Position numbers and translations under genes: made by a program
Source: SZUA-442 sp963753185
Lineage (GTDB): Bacteria > Actinomycetota > Acidimicrobiia > Spongiisociales > UBA5794
NCBI GenBank assembly: GCA_963753185.1
Contig: CAVWBO010000007.1
Span: 434,001 to 498,000 of the forward strand
DNA length: 64,000 bases
Reading direction: 5' to 3'
The notes under the pieces: generated by a model
Database searches by the model: none
The model's input: the letters and a program-made list of their open reading frames with translations, nothing else
What the model was told of the DNA's origin: nothing
In this document: in pieces, positions 25,235 to 33,757 of the stretch
Position numbering within the stretch: position 1 is the stretch's first letter
Layout of the letters: the number at the start of each line of letters is the position of its first letter

Positions 25235-26539
25235 ATGTACAGGCTTCGATGGTGGATCGCCGGCGTCATCGCCCGTTTCTACACACTCGGCATCTTCACG
25301 AAGGTGGAGATCATCGGTGATGTCGACACCTCGAGGCCCACCCTGTTCGTTGCCAACCACTTCGGAGGACTCGTCGATGCGATCGTCGTCGTGAGGGCCC
25401 TCGGTGGGCTCCCCCACATCGTCGCCAAGTCGACCCTGTTCGAGCGGCTGCCTCTCCGGCTTGTCCTCCGGATGATGGGCGTCGTGCCGGTGTACCGTCG
25501 TGCGGACACCGCTGACCAATCGAAGAATCGAGGATCGTTCGACGAGGTCGCAGCCGTCCTGGCGAAGGGCAGGTCCGTCCTGATCTTCCCGGAGGGAACC
25601 GTCACGGACACCCAGGAACTCCAGACGATCCGGACAGGAGCCGCCCGCATGGCCCTGACGGCCATCGCAGGGGGCACCGACGACCTCCAGATCGTGCCCG
25701 TCGGGATCACCTACGAGGACAAGGTGTCGTCCCGATCGCGCGTCCTCGTCGAGATCGGCGAGCCACTCACCCGACCCACCGTCACGGACCTCGCAGCGGG
25801 GGGCGAGATCGACCCCGGGAACCGCCATCTGGTCACCGCGATCACCGAGGAGATCCGTTCACGACTCGCCGCCGTCGCGCCCGATTACGGATCGTTGATA
25901 CGAGAGCGAACCATGATGCTTGCGGCTTCGATCCACCTCCGGACGGCCATGACCACGGCGTTCGTCGAGCCGACCATGGCGGCGCTGCGCGGGGTGGCGC
26001 AGCGTCTCGGGAACGCGACCCGCGGCGACGACCGCGCGCTCCCGGCGACGGCCGACTACCAACTCGCGCTGGCCGCGTGCGGGCTCGAGGACCACCAGAT
26101 CCAGCCCCAGGCGACAGCGGGGCGCCTCGCCAGGCTGTCCGTTCGCAAGGCGGTCATCGTCATCCTCATCTCCCCCCTCGCACTCTTCGGCCTCGTCGCC
26201 AACATCATCCCCATCCTCATCGTGATCGCGGTCGGAGCGCTCATCAAGGAACCGGTGAGCAAGGGCACGGCACGGGTTCTCGCAGGCATCGTGCTGTTCC
26301 CTGTCGCGTGGGGAATCCTCATCGCTCGCAACGACTTCGACCACGTCTGGCTCACCGTCGTGCTGTTGTTCGCCAGCGTCATACTGCTCGTCATCGCGGT
26401 CGGGCAGGTCCTCGACCTCTTCGAGGCCGCAACCGGATGGTGGGCGGTCCGCAACCACCTCGGCATGCTGCCGGAGTTGCGTGACCTGCGCTCGGACGCG
26501 GAGGCCGAACTCTCCTCGATGGTCGCCGAGCCCGGCTGA
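25235..26539 (+). CDS. PlsC-like glycerophospholipid acyltransferase
   Basis: A 434-residue protein. The acyltransferase domain (about 20-210) has the His/Asp box ANHFGGLVDAI, of the NHPNGLxD class with five residues between His and Asp, plus VPVYRRAD and the FPEGTVTDTQE motif. The C-terminal half carries three or four membrane segments (VIVILISPLALFGLVANIIP and following). It probably acylates lysophosphatidate or glycerol phosphate, or a related lipid. The ATG lies 7 bases after TAGGCT (25222-25227), a leaderless pattern. Confidence 0.85.
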   Translation: MYRLRWWIAGVIARFYTLGIFTKVEIIGDVDTSRPTLFVANHFGGLVDAIVVVRALGGLPHIVAKSTLFERLPLRLVLRMMGVVPVYRRADTADQSKNRGSFDEVAAVLAKGRSVLIFPEGTVTDTQELQTIRTGAARMALTAIAGGTDDLQIVPVGITYEDKVSSRSRVLVEIGEPLTRPTVTDLAAGGEIDPGNRHLVTAITEEIRSRLAAVAPDYGSLIRERTMMLAASIHLRTAMTTAFVEPTMAALRGVAQRLGNATRGDDRALPATADYQLALAACGLEDHQIQPQATAGRLARLSVRKAVIVILISPLALFGLVANIIPILIVIAVGALIKEPVSKGTARVLAGIVLFPVAWGILIARNDFDHVWLTVVLLFASVILLVIAVGQVLDLFEAATGWWAVRNHLGMLPELRDLRSDAEAELSSMVAEPG

Positions 26540-26619
26540 ATCACAGCTGTCGGAGCCTGTGAATCCTCCGTTCGCGCAACCACGTTCCGGCGATAGCCTG
26601 CGGCGCCGGAGGTAGCGCC

Positions 26620-27657
26620 GTGGAACTCGGACTGACGACATTTGCAGAGACGATCACGGCCGGAGGGACCGGTGCCGTCGAGCACCACGGCGAGCGTCTC
26701 CGCCAGGTGGTCGAAGAGGCGGTCCTGGCGGAGGAGGTCGGCCTCGACATCTATGCGATCGGTGAACACCACCGCCCCGACTTCGCCGCCTCCGCACCCG
26801 CAGTGATCCTCGCCGCGATTGCGAGCAGGACCAGCCGGATCCGGCTTTCCCCTGCCGTCACCGTCCTGTCCTCGGACGATCCGGTGAGGGTGTACCAGCA
26901 GTTCGCCACACTCGACCTCCTCTCCGAGGGGAGGGCTGAGCTCCTCGTGGGACGCGGCTCTTTCATCGAGTCGTTCCCGCTCTTCGGGTACTCCCTCGAC
27001 GACTACGAGGATCTGTTCGCTGAGAAGCTCGACCTGCTGCTGGCAATACGTGACAGCGAGCGTGTCACCTGGAGCGGACGATTCCGTGCCCCCCTCGAGG
27101 ATCAGGGTGTGTACCCGCGCTCACACCAGGATCCGCTTCCTGTCTGGGTCGGTGTCGGCGGGACACCCCAATCCGTCGTCAGGGCAGGGATACGCGGGCT
27201 TCCGGTCGCGTTGGCGATCATCGGCGGATCACCTGACCGGTTCGCCGTGCTCGCCGACCTGCATCGACGCGCGCTGCGAGAGGGAGGCCACGATCCCGGA
27301 TCGGTGCCCCTCGCGGTGCACGCCCACGGCCACATCGCGCCGACGGCTGACCAGGCCGTCGAGGAGTTCTACCCGTCGTATGCGGCGGCGATGACACGCA
27401 TAGGGCGCGAGCGTGGATGGGGACCGATGACCCGGCCGCAGTTCGACGCGATGCGTAGCCCGGAGGGATCCCTCCTCGTCGGCACGCCCGAGGACGTCGC
27501 AGCGAAGATCCGTCGATGGCAGGAGATCCTCGGAATCGAGCGCTTCATGCTGCACGTCAGCGTCGGAACGATGGAGCACGAGCACGTGATGCGCTCGATC
27601 GAGCTCCTCGGAACGCAGGTCGCTCCCCTCGTCAACGCATCGATCCTCCAGGACTGA
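26620..27657 (+). CDS. LLM-class flavin-dependent oxidoreductase
   Basis: A 345-residue luciferase-like monooxygenase. Family features: MELGLTTFAET start, IYAIGEHHRPDFAASAPAV, RIRLSPAVTVLSSDDPVRVYQ and LLVGRGSFIESFPLFGY. It starts at GTG with GGAGG 8 bases upstream; a TAGCCT box lies at about 26594. These enzymes use FMN or F420; substrate unknown. It is not closely similar to the LLM protein at 253-1257, so the two are separate subfamilies. Confidence 0.88.
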   Translation: MELGLTTFAETITAGGTGAVEHHGERLRQVVEEAVLAEEVGLDIYAIGEHHRPDFAASAPAVILAAIASRTSRIRLSPAVTVLSSDDPVRVYQQFATLDLLSEGRAELLVGRGSFIESFPLFGYSLDDYEDLFAEKLDLLLAIRDSERVTWSGRFRAPLEDQGVYPRSHQDPLPVWVGVGGTPQSVVRAGIRGLPVALAIIGGSPDRFAVLADLHRRALREGGHDPGSVPLAVHAHGHIAPTADQAVEEFYPSYAAAMTRIGRERGWGPMTRPQFDAMRSPEGSLLVGTPEDVAAKIRRWQEILGIERFMLHVSVGTMEHEHVMRSIELLGTQVAPLVNASILQD

Positions 27658-27661
27658 GGAT

Positions 27662-27716
27662 CCGTTCTTGCGTAACTGGGTTCCACGCAAGGTGGAACCC
27701 AGTTACGCAAGAACGG
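27662..27716. terminator. Perfect 25-base-pair hairpin
   Basis: Bases 27662-27686 and 27692-27716 are exact reverse complements around the loop GCAAG. The stem contains GTTCTTGCGTAACTGGG. It begins 4 bases after the LLM stop and lies upstream of the FAS1 gene. It could end transcription, though there is no T-tract, or be a small palindromic repeat element. Confidence 0.65.
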
Positions 27717-27804
27717 GGATGGGGGAAGAACATCCGGTCGGGGTGGCCGCTTCGTAGTCACCGCGTGGGACAAGCCGCTCCCATGCGAATGAAAGGAAGC
27801 ATCC

Positions 27805-30262
27805 ATGAGGAGAACCCTCTTGACGCTTGCAGCTCTGTTCGTCATGTTCGCCGTGCTGACACCAGCCGCGAACGCAGACGACGCCATGCCACCCGGAGAT
27901 CAGGTTGCAGCGGTGGATCAGAGCCAAGGGCTTTGGTATCTGAGGAACGATGATGGCTCTGCCACGTCGTTCTACTTCGGGGATCCGGGCGACATCCCGA
28001 TCTTCGGTGACTGGAACGGCAACAGCGAGAAGACCCCTGGCGTCTACCGCCAGAGCGATGGTCGCATCTACCTGCGCAATTCGAACACGCAGGGGATCGC
28101 CGACCTGTTCTTCTTCTTCGGCAACCCGGACGACGTTCCGATCGCCGGTGACTGGGACGGTGACGGCGTCGACACGATTTCTGTGTTCCGACCCGCAACC
28201 AACCAGTTCTTCATCATCAACGAGCTCGGTGCCAACGGCGGCGGTCTCGGAGCAGCCGACTACAGCTTCACCTTCGGAAACGAAGGGGACGTTCCCCTTT
28301 CAGGCGACTGGGACGGTGACGGAGTCGACGGCATCGCGATGTACCGCCCATCAACGGGTGAGTTCTTCTGGCGCAACGCGCTGTCGACGGGCCCTGCTGA
28401 CGGCTCCCGCTACTTCGGCGACATCGGCGACAACCCGATCGCAGGCGACTGGGACGGGGACGGCGACGACGAGTTCGGCGCACAGCGCGGTGCCACGTGG
28501 TACCTCGAAGGTGTTGCCGGCTCGTTCGAGTTCGGCGAGGCGGGATGGTTCCCGGTTGCCGGATTCTTCATGTCGCAGATCAACACCGGCCGCTTGAACA
28601 TCTACGAGACCGCCCGTGCCGCTGGTGGATTCACCACCCTGTTGGCCGCGGTCGACGCAGCGGGCCTCGACGGTGCGCTGAAGGGCCCCGGACCGCTCAC
28701 GGTGTTCGCACCGACCGACGACGCCTTCGCGGCTCTGCCCGATGGCACGGTCGAAGCGCTCCTTGCGGACATCCCCCTGTTGACCCGGATCCTGCAGTAC
28801 CACGTTGCTTCAGGTGAGGTCGACTCAGGCGCAGTCGTCGGTCTCGACGGCTCCTACGCACAGACGATCGGCGGAGAGCTGGTCTGGGTCACGGTCGAGG
28901 GCGGCAAGGTCATCCTCAACACCGACTCGGACAAGGCCGAGGTCATCGTCGTGGACATCCAGGCATCGAACGGCATCATCCATGTGATCGACACCGTGCT
29001 CGTACCGAAGGACATCCCGACGGTCGCCGCCGAGGCAGGTCTCACGACGCTGCTCGCGGCGCTCGAAGCCGGTGGACTCGACGAGGCAGTTGCAGGACCG
29101 AACGGCCCGTTCACGGTGTTCGCACCCACGAACGACGCCTTCGCGGCACTCGGTGACACGCTCACCGATCTGCTCAAGCCCGAGAATCTCGCTGACCTGC
29201 AGCGCATCCTGACGTTCCACGTCGCAGAGTGGCGTGGCAACCGCAGCGGACGTCATCGGACTCGACGGCTCGTACATCGAGACCATCGGTGGCGAGATCG
29301 TCTGGATCGAGGTCGTCGGCGGCAAGGTCATCCTCAACGGTGAGGCAGAGGTGCTCATCACCGACGTCAAGACCTCCAACGGAATCGTGCATGTCATCGA
29401 CACCGTCATGGTGCCCAAGGACATCCCGACGGTCGCCGCCGAGGCAGGTCTCACGACGCTGCTCGCGGCGCTCGAAGCCGGTGGACTCGACGAGGCAGTT
29501 GCAGGACCGAACGGTCCGTTCACGGTGTTCGCACCCACGAACGACGCCTTCGCGGCACTCGGTGACACGCTCACCGACCTGCTCAAGCCCGAGAACCTCG
29601 CTGACCTGCAGCGCATCCTCACCTACCACGTCGCAAGCGGTGTGGCTACGGCCGAGGACGTCATCGGACTCGACGGTTGGTACATCGAGACCCTCGGTGG
29701 CGAGATCGTTTGGATCGAGGTTGTGGGTGGCAAGGTCATCCTCAACGGTGTGGCTGAGGTGCTCGTCACCGACGTCAAGACCTCGAACGGAATCGTGCAT
29801 GTCATCGACACCGTCATGGTGCCGAAGGACATCGTCGAGACCGCGGTCGAGGCCGGATTCAGCACGCTCGCCTTCGCACTCACTGAGGCGGGCCTTGTGG
29901 ACGCCGTCTCGGCGCCGAATGGGCCGTTCACGGTGTTCGCACCGACGAACGCAGCGTTCGACGCCGTGGACGATGACCTCCTGGCTGCGGTTCTCGCTGA
30001 TCCGACCGGTCTGTTGACCTCGGTGCTCACGTACCACGTGATCAGCGGTGCGGTGCTGTCGGGCGACGTCGTCGCCCTGGCTCCTGGTGAGACCCCGGCG
30101 ACGCTCCAGGGTCAGACGATCGCCGTTGCGGAAGATCTGACGCTGAACGCTCCCGGCGATGCCACGCTCGGCATCAACGGTGCGACGCTCGGACCGCTCG
30201 ATATCAAGACGTCGAACGGCGTGATCCACGTCATCGACAGGGTCCTGGTGCCTGCCCTGTAG
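27805..30262 (+). CDS. Large secreted protein: GDWDGDG repeats plus four FAS1 domains, frameshifted
   Basis: After correcting one extra base near 29226 the gene encodes about 818 residues (length is 3n+1). It has a signal peptide ending PAANA, then about five repeats of roughly 40-50 residues built on FGDPGDIPIFGDWNG and IAGDWDGDGVDT, resembling VCBS/FG-GAP or propeller blades with Ca-binding-like Asp/Gly loops. Four FAS1 (fasciclin) domains follow, with H1 boxes such as GPFTVFAPTNDAFAAL and H2 boxes NGIVHVIDTVMVPKD. FAS1 proteins act in adhesion or matrix binding. Domains 2 and 3 are nearly identical in DNA, 409 bases apart instead of 408, which itself pinpoints the extra base. Confidence 0.85.
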
Positions 30263-30286
30263 GCCCGGTTCCTCATACGACGCGAC

Positions 30287-30318
30287 GAAGGGCGCCGACC
30301 ACACGGTCGGCGCCCTTC
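30287..30318 (+). terminator. Strong stem-loop after the FAS1 gene
   Basis: GAAGGGCGCCGACC (30287-30300) pairs perfectly with GGTCGGCGCCCTTC (30305-30318) around ACAC. A 14-base-pair GC-rich stem 24 bases after the stop codon is a good intrinsic terminator candidate, though the T-tract is absent. Confidence 0.75.
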
Positions 30319-30454
30319 ACGCGTTCGCACCGGGGCGCCCACGCCGGCGGAGTACCACGGATGCCGGCCTTGCTGGCATCTTCGAGGTCGACCGGTCCAC
30401 GCACAGGTCCGCGGTGCATGGCATCATGTGGACGAGCAGTCCCGGGAGGAAGCC

Positions 30455-30846
30455 ATGACGGAGCACGAGTCGACCACGCCGGCCCCCCACAACCCCAAGG
30501 ATGTGCCATCGGAAGACCGCGGGTGGGCCGCAGCTGCCCATCTCCTACCCTTTTTCGGCGTTTCGTTCATTGGACCCCTCATCGTCTGGCTCATCAAGCG
30601 CGACGAGTCCCCCTACGTGGAAGCTCACGCTCGCGAGGCGCTCAACTTCCAGATCTCGTGATCATCTACGGAATCGTCTCACTCATCCTGATCATCGTGC
30701 TCATCGGGCTCCTCTTGCTGATCGCCCTGGGCCTCTTCGCCCTCATCGTGATGATCATCGCCGGGGTGAAGGCAGCGACGGGGGAGCAGTACCGGTATCC
30801 GCTGACGATCCGGTTCATCGGCGAGCCGACTCCCACGGTCGGCTGA
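30455..30846 (+). CDS. DUF4870-type small membrane protein, frameshifted
   Basis: ATG at 30455 follows GGGAGGA. The first part reads MTEHESTTPAPHNPKDVPSE then GWAAAAHLLPFFGVSFIGPL, SPYVEAHAREALNFQIS, typical of DUF4870. A TGA then follows at 30659-30661, but the expected continuation VIIYGIVSLILIIVLIG is present one base out of phase. Losing one G in TCG-GTG near 30658 explains this (length 3n+2). The restored product is about 130 residues with three membrane segments. Function of the family is unknown. Confidence 0.75.
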
Positions 30847-30872
30847 TCGCAGACCCGTGATGCTGGCGCCTT

Positions 30873-30899
30873 GATACCCCCCGGGGGTATCATGGCTGC
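30873..30899 (+). promoter_or_regulatory. CstR/CsoR-type operator overlapping a leaderless promoter
   Basis: GATACCCCCCGGGGGTATC (30873-30891) is a perfect palindrome with one central base. Its right arm supplies the start of a -10 box TATCAT (30888-30893), and the ATG of the repressor gene comes 6 bases later. Bound repressor would mask the promoter, so the gene is very likely autoregulated. A second copy of the site lies at 32616-32631. Confidence 0.82.
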
Positions 30900-31169
30900 A
30901 TGGATCTCCCACACGACGACCGGGATCAGATCATCAAGCGGCTCAGCAGGGTCGAAGGTCAGCTGCGCGGTCTCCAGGCGATGATCGCCGAGGGCCGTGA
31001 CTGCAACGACACCCTGACGCAGTTCGCAGCGGCGCACCGAGCCCTGTCCAAGGCAGGATTCAGGTACTTCGCCGCCACGATGGAGCAGTGCAGGCTCCAT
31101 CCCGAGGACGCCGACTCCCGCGGCTATACGGCCGATCGCATGGAAGAGATGTTCCTCCGCCTCAGCTGA
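30900..31169 (+). CDS. cstR: CsoR-family repressor of the CstR (persulfide-sensing) type
   Basis: An 89-residue all-helical DUF156 repressor with the family core IKRLSRVEGQLRGLQAMI. Cys35 (GRDCNDTL) and Cys64 (MEQC) match the two sensing Cys of the family. The copper-ligand His of true CsoR, four residues before the second Cys, is Thr60 here. CstR proteins likewise keep the two Cys and lack that His; they form interprotein sulfur bridges with persulfides. The genes and the second operator around it are all for sulfane-sulfur handling, which supports this call over a copper sensor. It is leaderless and convergent with the dioxygenase gene. Confidence 0.85.
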   Translation: MDLPHDDRDQIIKRLSRVEGQLRGLQAMIAEGRDCNDTLTQFAAAHRALSKAGFRYFAATMEQCRLHPEDADSRGYTADRMEEMFLRLS

Positions 31170-31214
31170 CCGAACGCCGGAGTCGATGACGATCGAAGGC
31201 GCTGCGACGCTCCG

Positions 31215-32573
31215 CTACGCGACGGCGACCAACGGTTCCCTGTACTTCACGAGGTCGTCATCGACGACGGTCACGTCGATTCCGGCGGCCTCCGCGAACC
31301 CTGCTGCGATGGTTGCGCGGTAGCCACTCTGGCAATGGATTGCCGTCCTGCCCACCGCATATCGGCCGGGGTCCGAAGCGAACTCGGCGAGGTGGACGGC
31401 CACCGCTCCCGCGACGATCCCGCCCCGGTGCTCGACGGGGTCCCTGACGTCGACGACCGTTGCGTACTCATCGGGATCGAACCGCTCGAAGGTGGTCACC
31501 GGGGTCGTGGCCAGGGGACCATCGATCATCGAGCCCATGCCGGCGGGGTCGATTCTGCCGACGACGTCGTCCCACCCGATCCGCTGGAGGTGGACACGGA
31601 CCTCCTCGACGTCCGATCGGGACCCGACGAGCACCACGGGAGCTCCCCACGGAAGCGTCCATCCCATGTAGACGGCATCGTCATTCGACTTCGCTATCGA
31701 CAGCGAGCCGGGGAGGTGTCCAGCGGCGTACTGGTCGAACGGCCTCACGTCCACGACGATGACACCCTCGATCTCCTCGAGCCGGGAGACGGTTGCGAGC
31801 TCGGCCGCGGGAGGGGCGCCCATGGGTTCGAGGTTGGCGGGCGCCATGTGGCGGTAGTACGAGGGAAACGCCTTGTACCCCATCACCTGTCCCATCGCGA
31901 AGGCATCCACGGTCGGGGCGATGAGGGCGGGATTCCGGCTCTTCTCGATTCCGACCGTGCTCGTCGTATCGGCGACGTCCGATGCCGAGCAGAAGGATCC
32001 TGTGCCGTGCGTGGGTGCGACCATGGACGGATCGGGGAGCTCATCGGCGATCCGATGGGCAGACCGGTACTGATGCCGGAGGAGCGCCTCTGTGTGTTCC
32101 GGTCCGAGCAGGTCGGAACGGCCGACGGCGCCCACGAGGAGGGACCCTCCGGTGAAGATCGCGACGGGTCCGTCCGGTGACTCCAGCACGTAGGACGTGT
32201 GATTGAAGGTGTGACCCGGCGTGTGCATCGCCCGCAGGACCCAGGGGCCGACGGCGATCGTATCGCCGTCTGCGAGCGGTGTGTGGTCATACGGGGCTCC
32301 CGTATCGGTGGGAAGGACATACTGCGCTCCGTGATGGTCGGCGAGCCGCTTTCCTCCGCTCACGTAGTCGTTGTGGATGTGGGTCTCGAACACGGCAACG
32401 AGATCCGCGTCGATTCCGTCGAGGACGTCGGTGAACCGATCGAGGTCGCGCTGGATGTCGATGGCCGCGGCATGGCCGTCGACCACGATCAGGTACGAGT
32501 GGTCACCGAGGCTCGCCGTCGAGATCTGGGCGACGTATGCCGCAGTGTCAGCCGTGGAGAGATCGATTCGCAT
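31215..32573 (-). CDS. cstB: Persulfide dioxygenase-rhodanese fusion (CstB/ETHE1-like)
   Basis: A 452-residue protein in three parts. The N-terminal MBL domain has the ETHE1-type motif THIHNDYVSGG (two His and an Asp for mononuclear iron) and HTPGHTFNHTSYV. The middle rhodanese-like domain (about 255-345) lacks the active Cys (VVLVGSRSDVEEV). The last rhodanese domain has the Cys loop IHCQSGYR. It oxidises a thiol persulfide to sulfite and transfers sulfur to thiosulfate. I start at ATG 32573 because the in-frame GTG at 32609 lies only 3 bases after the -10 box and so before the expected transcript start. Promoter shared with the divergent rhodaneses. Confidence 0.88.
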   Translation of the reverse strand: MRIDLSTADTAAYVAQISTASLGDHSYLIVVDGHAAAIDIQRDLDRFTDVLDGIDADLVAVFETHIHNDYVSGGKRLADHHGAQYVLPTDTGAPYDHTPLADGDTIAVGPWVLRAMHTPGHTFNHTSYVLESPDGPVAIFTGGSLLVGAVGRSDLLGPEHTEALLRHQYRSAHRIADELPDPSMVAPTHGTGSFCSASDVADTTSTVGIEKSRNPALIAPTVDAFAMGQVMGYKAFPSYYRHMAPANLEPMGAPPAAELATVSRLEEIEGVIVVDVRPFDQYAAGHLPGSLSIAKSNDDAVYMGWTLPWGAPVVLVGSRSDVEEVRVHLQRIGWDDVVGRIDPAGMGSMIDGPLATTPVTTFERFDPDEYATVVDVRDPVEHRGGIVAGAVAVHLAEFASDPGRYAVGRTAIHCQSGYRATIAAGFAEAAGIDVTVVDDDLVKYREPLVAVA

Positions 32574-32612
32574 CGGAAGAGCCTTTGATTTCGATTGGGG
32601 CGACGCCACGGT

Positions 32613-32634
32613 AGCATACCCCCCCGGGTATCCT
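32613..32634. promoter_or_regulatory. Shared CstR-type operator fused to two divergent -10 boxes
   Basis: ATACCC (32616-32621) and GGGTAT (32626-32631) flank CCCC. On the plus strand the right arm begins the -10 box TATCCT (32629-32634) of the rhodanese operon; on the minus strand the left arm begins TATGCT (32618-32613) for the persulfide dioxygenase. One bound repressor would therefore block both promoters. Confidence 0.8.
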
Positions 32635-32653
32635 AGATCGCACTGGAGTCACG

Positions 32654-32968
32654 ATGTTCACCACCACACCCAACGCCATCCGCCATGTCCCCGCCCGCCA
32701 ATGGGAGTCATGGAGGGACGATAACGACGCCCTCGTGATCGATGTCCGTGAGCCCATGGAGTGGGCAACGGGCACGCTCGAAGGCTCGGAGCGGATCTCC
32801 CTGATGTCCCTCCCCGAGGCGATGTCCGGCGTCGATCGCGACAAGGCGATCCTCCTCGTGTGTGCAACGGGATCGCGCAGCACCACCGCGGCCGCGTGGC
32901 TGGCATCCATGGGGTTCACGAATGTCGCGTCCCTCGGCGGTGGGGTCGTCGCCCTGGGGATGGGTTGA
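32654..32968 (+). CDS. Single-domain rhodanese (sulfurtransferase)
   Basis: A 104-residue rhodanese. The strand ALVIDVREPMEWATG with the conserved Asp/Arg and the catalytic loop VCATGSRS (Cys near residue 75) are intact. It moves sulfane sulfur between persulfide and acceptor in the cytoplasm. TGGAG precedes the ATG. The stop overlaps the next rhodanese start (TGATG). It is the first gene of the operon divergent from the persulfide dioxygenase and controlled by the shared operator. Confidence 0.88.
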   Translation: MFTTTPNAIRHVPARQWESWRDDNDALVIDVREPMEWATGTLEGSERISLMSLPEAMSGVDRDKAILLVCATGSRSTTAAAWLASMGFTNVASLGGGVVALGMG

Positions 32969-33291
32969 TGTTCGGCTTCTCGCGCAAGGCCGTCGACGTC
33001 CGAACTGCGCTTGCCATGGCCGAGAGCGACGGGTACACGATCGTCGACGTCCGTACGAAGGCGGAGCGCAAGGAGGGACACCCACCCGGCTCCATCCACA
33101 TCAGCCTCGAGTCACTCCAGCAGCGAAGCAGAGCGTTGGAGGGGAAGAAGGTTCTCGCCATCTGCAGGAGCGGCAACCGCTCGAACACGGCCGCGAGGTA
33201 TCTCAACGCCAACGGGATCGAGACATTGAACGTGAAGGGTGGCATGCTGGCGTGGAATCGCGCGGGCCTCCCCGTGAAGAAGGGCTCTTGA
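32968..33291 (+). CDS. Second single-domain rhodanese
   Basis: A 107-residue rhodanese. Key parts are YTIVDVRTKAERKEGHPPGS and the active loop AICRSGNRSN with the nucleophilic Cys. N-terminal MFGFSRKAVDVRTALAMAE adds a short helix. It is cytoplasmic, as no signal is seen. Coupled to the preceding rhodanese by the TGATG overlap, and followed after 2 bases by a third, lipid-anchored one. Distinct loop sequences suggest different sulfur acceptors, which is an inference. Confidence 0.88.
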   Translation: MFGFSRKAVDVRTALAMAESDGYTIVDVRTKAERKEGHPPGSIHISLESLQQRSRALEGKKVLAICRSGNRSNTAARYLNANGIETLNVKGGMLAWNRAGLPVKKGS

Positions 33292-33293
33292 AC

Positions 33294-33695
33294 ATGAACC
33301 GGAGAAATCGCGTCCTGTTGATTGCACTCGCGGCGGCGATCGCCATCGCTGGATGCTCCGCATCGGACGCAACGCTCGAGACCGTCTCACCCGAGGCGGC
33401 CGCCGAGGTCATCGCGAACACCCCTGACGTCGTCGTGCTCGACATCCGGACTCCTGAGGAGTACGCAGAAGGGTTCATCGAAGGCGCAGCGAACGTCGAC
33501 TTCTACCGGAGCGACTTTGCCGCTCAGCTCGACATGCTCGACAAGGACGCGCCGTACGTCGTGTACTGCCGCTCGGACAACCGGTCGGGCCAGGCAATGG
33601 AGGTCTTCGCTGATCTCGGGTTCACGAATGTGACCGAAATCGACGGCGGAATCGTCAACTGGTACGAGAGCGGCCTGCCGATCGCCTTCGGTTGA
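33294..33695 (+). CDS. Rhodanese lipoprotein
   Basis: A 133-residue protein with a basic N-terminus (MNRRNR), hydrophobic core and lipobox AIAGC at residues 16-20, so the rhodanese domain is anchored on the outer face of the cell membrane. The domain has VVVLDIRTPEEYAEGF and active loop VVYCRSDNRSG. Third in the rhodanese operon, with a GAAGAAGGG site inside the previous gene. It would let the cell handle sulfane sulfur outside the membrane while its partners act inside. Confidence 0.88.
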   Translation: MNRRNRVLLIALAAAIAIAGCSASDATLETVSPEAAAEVIANTPDVVVLDIRTPEEYAEGFIEGAANVDFYRSDFAAQLDMLDKDAPYVVYCRSDNRSGQAMEVFADLGFTNVTEIDGGIVNWYESGLPIAFG

Positions 33696-33757
33696 TGGGT
33701 AGGGAGCGAGGCGCAGGGCACGGAGGTGCCCCGTACCCCGACGGCTACGCTTCGAGG

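Noticed and set aside
30571..30661. A complete short 68-residue DUF4870 protein ending at 30661
   Set aside because: The rest of the family sequence follows one base out of phase, so a lost base explains it better than a natural short form.
30900..31169. Copper-sensing CsoR as the identity of the repressor
   Set aside because: The His needed for Cu(I) binding is replaced by Thr60, and all genes around the two operators are for sulfur chemistry, although a copper ATPase lies 21 kb away.
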